From assembly GCF_018343665.1 (NCBI RefSeq), contig NZ_JAGYPM010000001.1, forward strand, positions 1,211,619 to 1,275,618: DNA of 64,000 bases. Reading direction: 5' to 3'. This document shows positions 19,862 to 26,804 of the stretch, one piece after another. A program made the translations under genes and the position numbers. Positions within the stretch are counted from its first letter, which is position 1; each line of letters begins with the position of its first letter. Source of the DNA: Cytobacillus citreus. GTDB lineage: Bacteria > Bacillota > Bacilli > Bacillales > Cytobacillaceae. The notes below the pieces were generated by a model, which ran no database searches, had not been told where the DNA came from, and saw only the letters and a program-made list of their open reading frames with translations.

Positions 19862-19893
19862 CATATTTTACAAATGTAAAATATGAAAGTCAA
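19862..19893 (-). promoter_or_regulatory. Promoter with BlaI-type operator
   Basis: On the minus strand a -35 TTGACT (19893-19888), a 17-base spacer and a -10 TAAAAT (19870-19865) precede blaI. Overlying the spacer and -10 is an 11+2+11 dyad, CATATTTTACA AA TGTAAAATATG (19862-19885), whose core TACA-N2-TGTA matches the known BlaI/MecI operator pattern. A half site (TTTTACAAAT) lies just upstream near 19899. Binding here would block RNA polymerase. Confidence 0.8.
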
Positions 19894-20184
19894 TAGATTT
19901 TACAAATAATACTTACAGTTCTTAGTTTTTATTTGTGGAGTATTGCAGACTGAAATAATTGGAAGCTACCAGTCTAGCATCGAAAAGAAAAATCCCAATA
20001 CTTAAACAATGACTAGCAGTCAATTGTAGATCGAAAAATTGTGATAACATCAAACTGTTTCATCCGCATCATTTTCCTATAAGATGATACTTTCTATAAA
20101 AAAAGAAATGTTTATACTATGCAAATAAAGTATATACCTCACTTTAAGTACATTAGTATAAACATTCTTTTACATGATTATTAT
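19894..20184. other. Intergenic between blaI and the secreted-protein gene
   Basis: No gene seen. It contains the promoter-proximal half site near 19899 and the terminator at 20107-20166. Confidence 0.5.
20107..20166 (-). terminator. Terminator of the secreted-protein gene
   Basis: AATGTTTATACTA and TAGTATAAACATT are perfect 13-base arms with a 34-base loop. On the minus strand the stem is followed by TCTTTTTTTAT. The long loop is unusual but the T-run is good. Confidence 0.7.
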
Positions 20185-20580
20185 TTAAGGATTAACATGC
20201 GAATAAGTATATACAGCTTTAGCTCCATATTTACTTCCACCTTGCACACCGTGTGTTCCATAAATCACATAAACGTTTGAAGGTACAGATGTCCAGGAAC
20301 CTGAATAGGAAGTATATCCTCTCGGACTTTTTATTTCTTGTGTTGTAACAACTGTACTTCCATTTTTATCTTGCATAGAGCCTTTCACTGTCAGCAGTGC
20401 ATTGTCACTATTTTCAGTTACCTTTGTAGTGTAACTTTTACCCGCTAACGTACCAGTCAGTGTTCCGTATCCTGGTGCCGGAGTGGAACTTGTGTTCGCG
20501 AAAGCTGTTACAGTCGCTAGCGACAAACAAGCCACAGCAGCAGCAAGACTACTAGTCAATGTTTTTTTACTTAATTTCAT
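20185..20580 (-). CDS. Small secreted protein, putative quorum-sensing target
   Basis: 131 residues. ATG 20580 follows AAAAAAAGGAGGATTTGCT, a perfect site; the 16-codon upstream extension is not needed. A classic Sec signal peptide begins MKLSKKTLTSSLAAAVAC and cleaves after TAFA, giving a mature ~103-residue protein rich in Ser, Thr, Gly and Tyr, with no cysteine. Its tail reads YGAKAVYTYSHVNP. I do not recognise a family; a bacteriocin-like or surface-acting protein is possible but unproven. The region upstream carries a three-element ComA-box-like site (20876-20903), and the gene lies directly beyond comA, so control by the ComQXPA system is the leading hypothesis. Confidence 0.8.
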   Translation of the reverse strand: MKLSKKTLTSSLAAAVACLSLATVTAFANTSSTPAPGYGTLTGTLAGKSYTTKVTENSDNALLTVKGSMQDKNGSTVVTTQEIKSPRGYTSYSGSWTSVPSNVYVIYGTHGVQGGSKYGAKAVYTYSHVNP

Positions 20581-20646
20581 AGCAAATCCTCCTTTTTTTT
20601 GAAAACATGCTCTAACCCTAGCCGACATCCTGCTAAATCTACTAAA

Positions 20647-20666
20647 TTACACTAGATTCTTGCTAT
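20647..20666 (-). promoter_or_regulatory. Repeated leader motif, copy 2
   Basis: TTACACTAGATTCTTGCTAT here and TTACACTATGATTCTTGCAT at 20838-20857 are near-identical, about 190 bases apart, both upstream of the secreted-protein gene. On the minus strand this is GCAAGAATC(A)TAGTGTAA. It may be a duplicated promoter or operator. Confidence 0.45.
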
Positions 20667-20841
20667 ACATGTACTTTCCTTTAAGTTGTCCTAGTTAAGC
20701 AAGTAAAAGGGTAACCTTAAGAAATACACGTCAAGCTGCTGACACTATTTTCAGAAGCTTCTTTTCATTTATCAATCTCCTTTTTCATATTTTGTTTCGG
20801 TTGAAACTGCATTCTTCTGAAATCACAAAGATGAACCTTAC

Positions 20842-20870
20842 ACTATGATTCTTGCATAGTTACTATCCAA
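20842..20870 (-). promoter_or_regulatory. Candidate ComA-activated promoter
   Basis: Minus strand: -35 TTGGAT (20870-20865), 17-base spacer, -10 CATAGT (20847-20842), each four of six to consensus. It begins 5 bases after the third ComA half site, as expected for an activator-dependent weak promoter. The leader to the start codon would be about 255 bases. Confidence 0.5.
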
Positions 20871-20875
20871 TTTCA

Positions 20876-20903
20876 CCGTAAATCAAGTTGCGGTTTACCG
20901 AAG
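20876..20903 (-). promoter_or_regulatory. ComA box (three recognition elements)
   Basis: Reading the minus strand: CTTCGG, 4 bases, CCGCAA, 6 bases, TTACGG. The known Bacillus ComA site is TTGCGG-N4-CCGCAA followed by a third TTGCGG-like element. The middle element matches fully, the third five of six, the first four of six, and the N4 spacing is exact. Confidence 0.65.
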
Positions 20904-20983
20904 AGCTAATTAGTAGTAACTATAAATAACACATATACTGGTAATTTTAAATGCCATTTTCTAGAAAATAAAAAAACTAAAAG

Positions 20984-20999
20984 GAGCTATTTCTAGCTC
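20984..20999 (-). terminator. Terminator after comA
   Basis: GAGCTA GAAA TAGCTC on the minus strand, a six-pair stem with a GNRA-like tetraloop, followed by CCTTTTAGTTTTTTTATTTT. It ends the comQXPA transcript 8 bases after the comA stop. Confidence 0.8.
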
Positions 21000-21006
21000 T
21001 TAAAAT

Positions 21007-21672
21007 TTAATCGTTCATTTCTATCTGTAGAGATAATAAACCAAACTCTTTTGCCTTTAATAATGCTTCTGTTCTTGAACCTACCCCAAGTTTCGAAAAT
21101 ATTTTGGTTAAATTATATTCAATAGTTCGTTGGCTCATAGATATTTCAATAGCAATCGCCTTATTTGTTAAACCTTTTGAAATTCCATCGAGTATTTGCT
21201 GCTCTTTACTTGACAGGGTAATATCCCCTAAATTCTGCTGCCCTTCATTGGTGGAAGGCCCAGCTTCTACCCTTCTTAATTGTTTTAATAATTGAAGTTG
21301 AATAACAACTTCATCCCTTAATGCGCATCTAATTGCGGTAATCAATTGTTCTGGGGCTGCAGTCTTACTAATAAAACCTGCGACCCCAGCCTCGATCAAT
21401 AAATTATAATGTGACATTATGTCATACCCAGTGTAAATGAGTATAGTTGCATCTGGATCCACTTGTAGAAGCATTTTTGAAAGCTCAATACCATTTACCT
21501 TTGGCATATATAGGTCTATTAAATAGATATCATATTTATCTTCCTTAAGTGTCTCAAAAGCCTTATCAATATCTGTAATAAAAGTTGCCTTCATATCTGC
21601 TTCTTGATCTATAATTGTCCTAGTTCCCTCGCCCAAGGTAGGATGGTCATCCACAATTAAAACTTTTATCAT
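21007..21672 (-). CDS. comA: ComA, response regulator of quorum sensing
   Basis: 221 residues: an N-terminal receiver domain (IVDDHP with Asp8/Asp9, phospho-acceptor Asp53 in IDLYMP, Thr81, Lys103) and a C-terminal LuxR/NarL helix-turn-helix (LSSKEQQILDGISKGLTNKAIAIEI, then SQRTIEYNLTKIFSKLGV). In B. subtilis phosphorylated ComA activates srfA, degQ and rap genes through TTGCGG-N4-CCGCAA sites. Here its start overlaps the end of comP by 26 bases, the conserved gene order. The closest ComA-like site is at 20876-20903, downstream of its own gene. Confidence 0.92.
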   Translation of the reverse strand: MIKVLIVDDHPTLGEGTRTIIDQEADMKATFITDIDKAFETLKEDKYDIYLIDLYMPKVNGIELSKMLLQVDPDATILIYTGYDIMSHYNLLIEAGVAGFISKTAAPEQLITAIRCALRDEVVIQLQLLKQLRRVEAGPSTNEGQQNLGDITLSSKEQQILDGISKGLTNKAIAIEISMSQRTIEYNLTKIFSKLGVGSRTEALLKAKEFGLLSLQIEMND

Positions 21673-24007
21673 TCACACTACCCCCTGTTTTTATCTTAAT
21701 GAATATAAGTATTCCTTTTCCCGAAGTAGAGTTAATCTCAATCGTACCACCGATACTTTTTATCCTTTCCTTTATTCCGAAAATACCCATTGTTTTAAAA
21801 GAGTCATTGAGCTTGGTCATATCGATCCCTTTCCCATTATCACTGTATATTAAGGTTAGGGTTTGATTATTCTTACGTAATGCTACCGTTACTTCAGAGG
21901 CTGAGGAATGCTTCATTGCATTTGTTAAAAGCTCCTGGACCACACGATATAGGGTTAATTCATATTCCTTATTCAAAATTTTAATCGATTGATCCAATTC
22001 AGATTTTAATATGAAATTGCTACGAAGCTTTGTCTGATCGATTAAATTCTGAATGGACTGAATGATTCCTAATTCACTCAAAAAAGGCGGTCGAAGCTCA
22101 TTACATGTTTCCCGTATTAAGTGGATATTGTCGAGCATTCTTTCCCTGAGTTTGAATAAATCATTTTTGATGGAAATATCCGTAACCTTTCCTTTTATCT
22201 TTTCAACTTCTCTTAGAAGCTGTAATTGATCTTGAAGCACCGAGTCGTGTAAATCAATTGATAGATTAGCTCTTTCCTTTTCGGATAAAGAGAACATTAA
22301 TCTTGAAAACCAATAGGGATAATTTCCATTCTCTATTTCCTTTTTCCCTTTGTAATCTTCGATCTTTTCAAATAGACCTTCAATTAATTGAAAATTTTCA
22401 AGAAGAATACTTGAAAAATACGCCAATGTTTCAAGCCAAATTCTTTCTTGGATATTTATATTTGTTTTGGATTTCTTCATACCAAAAAAAATAATATGTT
22501 TATGATTATAGTCTCCACCAATAACAATCCCGAATCCATCCAATACCTCATTCAAAGATCCGATACGATGATTATTCCACTTTATTTTTTCTAACCCTTT
22601 AGTAAAGGAAGGGGGAAAATTACTTCTATTTTTTAGCAACCAGGTTACTCCACCATTTTCTGTTGCCACTTCAAAATAGAAAACACTTTTCGTCATTAGC
22701 ACATCTTTTATCTCATTTATGAGGCTATTAATCAAACTAGTTACCTTTGTTTCATACTTTGCTCTCTGAAAAAAAGTATATAAACTGGTTTCAAAACCAC
22801 TTTTTTGTGAGAATAAATGATGTCTTAATTTATAATCTAGATATTCTTTGACATATAAGAATATAGTAGTACATGTTAACAAAAGAAAAAAAATAATGAA
22901 GGTTAAACCGGAAAAAAGTTCAATATTAAGGATGAGACTTAAAAATAAAACGATAAAAGCAGTAAACGGAAGAGATAGTAAAGAGTAATACCGTAACCTG
23001 CTCAATAAAAATTCGATATCAAATAACTTTTCTGCTAGTTGTAAATAGACAAAAACAATTGGAATAACGATTAGGAAAATAGCTGTTGTTTCAGCTGATA
23101 CAAGTTCCTTTTTAAAAAGGATATTTGGAATAACATATAAACAAGCAAAAGGACTAAAAGCTGAAAATAAAGTAATCCCGAGGATTTTTAAAACGGTATT
23201 CCCCTCAGAACTCTTAAATTTTAGGTAAAACCTGATTAGATGAATAAGCAAATAGCTTATTAATATTAAGAAGAATAGTAACTGAAACTGAATTATTTTA
23301 GTATGAAAATTTGGTTTTAAAAACACATAACTGCTAACCATCAAGGATAAAAAAATAAAATAGAGTATATACAATATTACAAGTGATTTTGCTTTTATAA
23401 ATACTAGATTGAATCTCAGTAAATAACTTTTTAAAAAGTGAACAAATATAATTAAGGAAACGGGTAATGTTATTGTATTTAAAACCCTCCCAACAATTTC
23501 TCCCCGAGCTGAAACCGATGCGCTTAAATAACTAATTCCTGTTGACAATAAAAAGTATATTAAGATTCTTGCTGACTTGTCGTCTTTTTTTCTTCGATAC
23601 AGAAAAATACTTAATGATAATGTCGTAATACTAAATAAAAACGGTAATATTAAATAATTTATATACTGTGTGTCCAAATGGTCATACGAGATGGAAATTG
23701 TTTTGATTTCTAAATTTTCATCCATGATAGTAATGAAATTCGCCATTTCCACCCTATTAAACAAAATTACCGTAGAATGTTCTTCCGGCTTTTTGCCATC
23801 GACGAGTTCTAATATTTCTCCTTCTTCTATTGGCTGATTTGAAGCCCATCCGTTTTTATATATTTTTTCAATTATCCATTGATTATTATTTTTCTTCACT
23901 TCCATCCCAACCAATGGAAATTTCAAGACGATTACGGTAAAATAACCGGTTATTCCTAATACAAATAAAATTGACAGTAAACCTAATGCGCTAGCTCTAT
24001 TTTTCAT
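21647..24007 (-). CDS. comP: ComP, pheromone-sensing histidine kinase
   Basis: 786 residues, close to B. subtilis ComP (769). An N-terminal helix (8-30), an extracytoplasmic PDZ-like segment (~35-108), then about eight to nine more membrane helices to ~390, as expected for the ComX receptor. The cytoplasmic part has a HisKA_3-type dimer region with the phosphorylated His587 in LSIDLHDSVLQDQ, the N box QELLTNAMKHS (Asn696) and DNGKGID. ATG 24007 is preceded by AAAGGAG directly behind a terminator-like hairpin. It detects processed ComX outside the cell and phosphorylates ComA. The membrane domain is the part expected to be pherotype-specific. Confidence 0.92.
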   Translation of the reverse strand: MKNRASALGLLSILFVLGITGYFTVIVLKFPLVGMEVKKNNNQWIIEKIYKNGWASNQPIEEGEILELVDGKKPEEHSTVILFNRVEMANFITIMDENLEIKTISISYDHLDTQYINYLILPFLFSITTLSLSIFLYRRKKDDKSARILIYFLLSTGISYLSASVSARGEIVGRVLNTITLPVSLIIFVHFLKSYLLRFNLVFIKAKSLVILYILYFIFLSLMVSSYVFLKPNFHTKIIQFQLLFFLILISYLLIHLIRFYLKFKSSEGNTVLKILGITLFSAFSPFACLYVIPNILFKKELVSAETTAIFLIVIPIVFVYLQLAEKLFDIEFLLSRLRYYSLLSLPFTAFIVLFLSLILNIELFSGLTFIIFFLLLTCTTIFLYVKEYLDYKLRHHLFSQKSGFETSLYTFFQRAKYETKVTSLINSLINEIKDVLMTKSVFYFEVATENGGVTWLLKNRSNFPPSFTKGLEKIKWNNHRIGSLNEVLDGFGIVIGGDYNHKHIIFFGMKKSKTNINIQERIWLETLAYFSSILLENFQLIEGLFEKIEDYKGKKEIENGNYPYWFSRLMFSLSEKERANLSIDLHDSVLQDQLQLLREVEKIKGKVTDISIKNDLFKLRERMLDNIHLIRETCNELRPPFLSELGIIQSIQNLIDQTKLRSNFILKSELDQSIKILNKEYELTLYRVVQELLTNAMKHSSASEVTVALRKNNQTLTLIYSDNGKGIDMTKLNDSFKTMGIFGIKERIKSIGGTIEINSTSGKGILIFIKIKTGGSVNDKSFNCG

Positions 24008-24016
24008 TTTAACTCC

Positions 24017-24047
24017 TTTAAAAAAGCCGGATTAATATCCCGGCTTT
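24017..24047 (-). terminator. Attenuator hairpin between comX and comP
   Basis: Minus strand: AAAGCCGG, 9-base loop, CCGGCTTT then TTT. An eight-pair GC-containing stem with a U-rich tail lies just after the comX stop and immediately before the comP ribosome binding site. Partial termination here would yield more comQX than comPA transcript. Confidence 0.75.
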
Positions 24048-24052
24048 AAACT

Positions 24053-24214
24053 TTATTGCCAATAATAGGCCCTTGGAGCAATGTGTTCATCGAAGAATAC
24101 TTCCAATATCGCCTTTAGCTCTTCTGGGCTAACTCCAACCAGACTTGCTGTTCCCTCTTTTACTTTGCTTAATACATCAGAATTGTTGATTAGAAACTGA
24201 ATAACATCTTGCAT
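24053..24214 (-). CDS. comX: ComX pheromone precursor
   Basis: 53 residues, too short for the usual ORF cut-off. ATG 24214 is preceded by GTTAGGAGAAGAAAAA. It begins MQDVIQFLINNSDVL, matching the conserved ComX leader start (MQDLINYFL in B. subtilis), contains the helical VSPEELKAILEVFFDEH region, and ends HIAPRAYYWQ. The Trp at residue 52 is one from the end and is the expected site of ComQ isoprenylation. The mature signal is probably the last 6-10 residues. It lies between comQ and comP, 19 bases after the comQ stop. The C-terminal sequence appears to define its own pherotype. Confidence 0.92.
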   Translation of the reverse strand: MQDVIQFLINNSDVLSKVKEGTASLVGVSPEELKAILEVFFDEHIAPRAYYWQ

Positions 24215-24233
24215 TTTTTCTTCTCCTAACTTA

Positions 24234-25148
24234 TTAATAAATGTATTTTACTAGAAGATCAATATAATATTGATCAATATTAAGCTTCTTTATTTCTTCT
24301 ATTGTTTTGTTTTGGTATACCTTCTTAATTACTTCGGTATAGGCTATAGCCCCTGTCATGACAAACTTATTAGAAATCAGCTTTTGATTCTTAATTATCT
24401 CATTTTTTTCTATCTTGTTGTCGTAATAATCATGAATGAACTTAAGTTCTTCATCCTTGTAATTTAGTAAATAGATAATAGGAAGACTGAACTTTTTATT
24501 TATTAAGTCATTCTTTTCATCCCATGTTTTTATATCTGACAAATCATTATTAATTTGTCCTATCAGACCAATGAACCTTGAATAAGTTCCTACTTCTACT
24601 GGATAGTCACCGGCTGCTAAGACTGAACCTACTAAACAAGACAAAGCAACCAGCGAACCTGACTTCTCAATAGTCATCTCTATATAATCAGCTTCATTCT
24701 TACAATTGTTTAGAAGATCCTTATGCTGTCCGTTTATCGATTGAAGAGCATATTTTAACAGAGTAGAAATACATTTATCCTTATTCTTAAAGCCTGTATT
24801 TCTTATAACAATTGCACTCAAAAAAAGGAGAGCTGTTGTTGCATTTAATGCTAAATTAGATTCTGTTGACCAAGGTTTGTCCTTAAAATCATCATCTTCA
24901 AAATCATCTAACATATCGAAGGATAATATCAAAATTTCTATTGCAGCTGCTACCGAATAAATTTCTTCAGTTCTTGTTCCGTTGAATATGTTATAGTGTA
25001 AGACAAGCAATTCCCCAAAAGGAAATCCTTTTTTTGATTGATAATCAACAAATCCAAAAAGCTGTTCTTTCAATTCATTTTGTTTAATATGCTCATTAAT
25101 AATAGTGTATAATGATTTTCTTATCACTTGGGACATAATGGCACTCAA
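24234..25148 (-). CDS. comQ: ComQ, isoprenyl transferase for ComX
   Basis: 304 residues of the polyprenyl synthetase fold, the size of ComQ. The first Asp-rich motif is SFDMLDDFEDDDF and the second IGQINNDLSDIKTWDEKNDL, both needed for Mg-pyrophosphate binding. It attaches a geranyl or farnesyl group to the ComX tryptophan. The start is TTG 25148 with AAGGAGG 7 bases upstream; that site lies inside the end of the truncated tnsA frame, whose TGA overlaps the TTG. No separate promoter was recognised in the tnsA remnant. Divergent comQ sequences normally co-vary with comX and comP. Confidence 0.9.
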   Translation of the reverse strand: MSAIMSQVIRKSLYTIINEHIKQNELKEQLFGFVDYQSKKGFPFGELLVLHYNIFNGTRTEEIYSVAAAIEILILSFDMLDDFEDDDFKDKPWSTESNLALNATTALLFLSAIVIRNTGFKNKDKCISTLLKYALQSINGQHKDLLNNCKNEADYIEMTIEKSGSLVALSCLVGSVLAAGDYPVEVGTYSRFIGLIGQINNDLSDIKTWDEKNDLINKKFSLPIIYLLNYKDEELKFIHDYYDNKIEKNEIIKNQKLISNKFVMTGAIAYTEVIKKVYQNKTIEEIKKLNIDQYYIDLLVKYIY

Positions 25149-25585
25149 TTGCTTGCCTCCTTGATTATTTCTTTATTTTTCCGGACGGTAATTAGAAAGT
25201 CTGTTGTCATAACCAAAGGAGTTTCAGTCACTTGATCTGCCGCCTTTTCTTCTGCAATAACAGTTGATAGATGACGATCCAGGGGGTATTGGTCCTGAAT
25301 GTCAATAACTTCATCTGCCCATTCAAGAGCATAAAAATAATTACGCTCTAAATCCGACAATAAATGATGAATCCGATTCGTTTTCCATACATTTAATCGA
25401 TGCACTCGACCAGAAGATCCAAAATCTTGAATATTAATCCATGGCTTATAATTAGAGAGTTCCCCTTGTCCACGACCTTCCTTCAAGTAACGGGCTATTT
25501 TTTCCTCATTGGGGTAGTACCAGCGTTCGTGCAACCAGGGGCAAAGTAAACTATTCTTGTCCCTAATTATACTAGTTAGACTCAT
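25145..25585 (-). pseudogene. tnsA: Truncated Tn7-type TnsA endonuclease
   Basis: 146 residues matching the N-terminal half of Tn7 TnsA: EEKIARYLKEGRGQG, GSSGRVHRLNVWKTNRIHHL, LSDLERNYFYALEW with the first catalytic Glu, and MTTDFLI with the catalytic Asp. The Q-x-K catalytic pair that should follow about 15 residues later is absent; the frame ends KEIIKEASN and runs into comQ. Tn7 TnsA is 273 residues, so roughly the C-terminal half is gone. Without its catalytic lysine it cannot nick DNA. The ribosome binding site for its own start is poor. It marks a junction between a former Tn7-like element and the comQXPA locus. Confidence 0.8.
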
Positions 25586-25664
25586 TATCTTTTAGTTTGC
25601 GGTATAATGTCATTCTTGGGGTTCCACCAACCAAACGCTGAAAACATACGTTAAGGATTTGTTC
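25572..25664 (-). pseudogene. Possible C-terminal remnant of a helix-turn-helix regulator
   Basis: A minus-strand frame with no start reads FSEQILNVCFQRLVGGTPRM then TLYRKLKDNE and stops at 25572. TPRMTLYRKLK resembles the Fis-type recognition helix that ends sigma-54 activators. Too short to be sure. Confidence 0.3.
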
Positions 25665-25670
25665 AGAAAA

Positions 25671-25976
25671 TCAGGAATTACTGAACACCCTATGATTAAA
25701 GGGTTTAAATAGATTTGTATTTATTTCTTTCATTAATATATCCGCACCTTTTGCGCTAAGAATTATATTTCCTGAGTATATTTTATTTTCATCAGAAATT
25801 TCTCCAGTGATTACACATTCCATATTTGATTTGTATTTTTGTAATATGATTTTTTCATTTTCAATGAAAATTTCCAATGGATCCTTCTCATTTATTTCTA
25901 ATGTTCTTCTTAATTCTTTTGGAAGAACAATTCTTCCAAGTTCATCTACTTTTCTTACTACACCAGTACTTTTCAA
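25671..25976 (-). CDS. AbrB-family transition-state regulator
   Basis: About 101 residues. The N-terminal swapped-hairpin DNA-binding domain KSTGVVRKVDELGRIVLPKE is almost the same as B. subtilis AbrB/Abh; the C-terminal half (CVITGEISDENK) also aligns, with a longer, divergent tail. TTG 25976 with AGGAGATTG in front fits the known start (M-K-S-T-G). AbrB proteins repress stationary-phase genes during growth. Whether this is abrB, abh or a paralogue is open; its place directly upstream of the quorum-sensing locus is notable. Confidence 0.85.
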   Translation of the reverse strand: MKSTGVVRKVDELGRIVLPKELRRTLEINEKDPLEIFIENEKIILQKYKSNMECVITGEISDENKIYSGNIILSAKGADILMKEINTNLFKPFNHRVFSNS

Positions 25977-25985
25977 AGTTATCAA

Positions 25986-26556
25986 TCTCCTTATATAAAT
26001 TTAAAACCTTTTATATCCAAATTATAATATAGTTTCTTTTGCTGTCAAATAGTTCCATTAAGTTTCTGTGTCCAGTTAATAAATTGAAGATAAGTTTTGT
26101 TATACCTATGATGATCTTAGCGTATGTTTTCCGCTATTATCTTGACTCGTAAATTGAAAACCTTTGCCTATCAATGGTTTATTCATTGTTGCCATGTAAA
26201 CAACGTATTCGTCTTGACAATGAGCCTCGCGGCATCAGATTCTAACCTCTTGGCCCGACACTTGAGAAATGGTCGGTTTACCTTACAAGGTTATCTGTTG
26301 CCTTCTCATTGTAAAGACACCGCTACGCTGAATACGTTGTTTACAGAGTTAAGAATTCTTTACTTTGTATACTATGAATAGTGTGTTTTTAGCTAGTTAA
26401 GATAAGCGCAAAATGTTGGCGGTACGCCTTAACAGCATATTGATTGTTTTCTATTAATATTCGACAAAAAAACAGGAAGAAAGCACCTTTTTTTGTAATA
26501 TTATTATATATTTAAATAGTCTGAATATTAATAAAAATAGAAGGATAGGAGTTTAA
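25986..26556. other. Intergenic carrying the dispersed repeat
   Basis: Apart from the repeat at 26130-26344 I see only AT-rich sequence, including the likely promoter of abrB on one side and of the 26557 gene on the other. Confidence 0.45.
26130..26344. repeat. Dispersed repeat, copy B, with long inverted arms
   Basis: The left part (26130-26247) is related to 614-730. Arms GTAAACAACGTATTC...GACAATGAG (26196-26224) and CTCATTGTAAAGAC...GAATACGTTGTTTAC (26305-26344) are complementary, giving a large stem-loop with an ~80-base loop. The short plus-strand frame across it is not a gene. Possible decayed MITE or structured RNA. Confidence 0.6.
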
Positions 26557-26804
26557 TTGGAGACATTAATGGAGAAAAACACGAGAGGGTTTATTATTAA
26601 GCTAATGATTGCTATTTTATTGGTAGGTTCTGTGGGTATAGGTGCTTTTCTTTACAAAGAAAATAGCGTTGGGGCTTCTGTAAATGGTTTTTGGGCGCAT
26701 CCTAAAAAAGCTAAAGAAGAAGGTTACACACTCGTAAAAAGCACAACTATTGCAAGACAACAACTCAATGATATTGGTACATATATAGACAACAAAGACA
26801 GTGA
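26557..26804 (+). pseudogene. Small membrane-anchored protein truncated by an insertion sequence
   Basis: TTG 26557 behind GATAGGAGTTTAA (ATG 26569 is the alternative). One membrane helix, GFIIKLMIAILLVGSVGIGAF, then an exported stretch VNGFWAHPKKAKEEGYTLV. The reading frame is cut by the IS3 element at 26805 and would add only a few IS-encoded residues. Family not recognised. Confidence 0.55.

Noticed and set aside
25597-25612. TTGCGG followed by TATA upstream of the tnsA fragment, possible ComA box for comQ
   Set aside because: Only one perfect half site; the partner at the correct N4 spacing (ATGTCA) does not match CCGCAA.
26124-26381. 85-residue plus-strand frame across the dispersed repeat
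   Set aside because: The repeat copy at 614-730 does not preserve the frame; the structure of inverted arms explains the sequence better.
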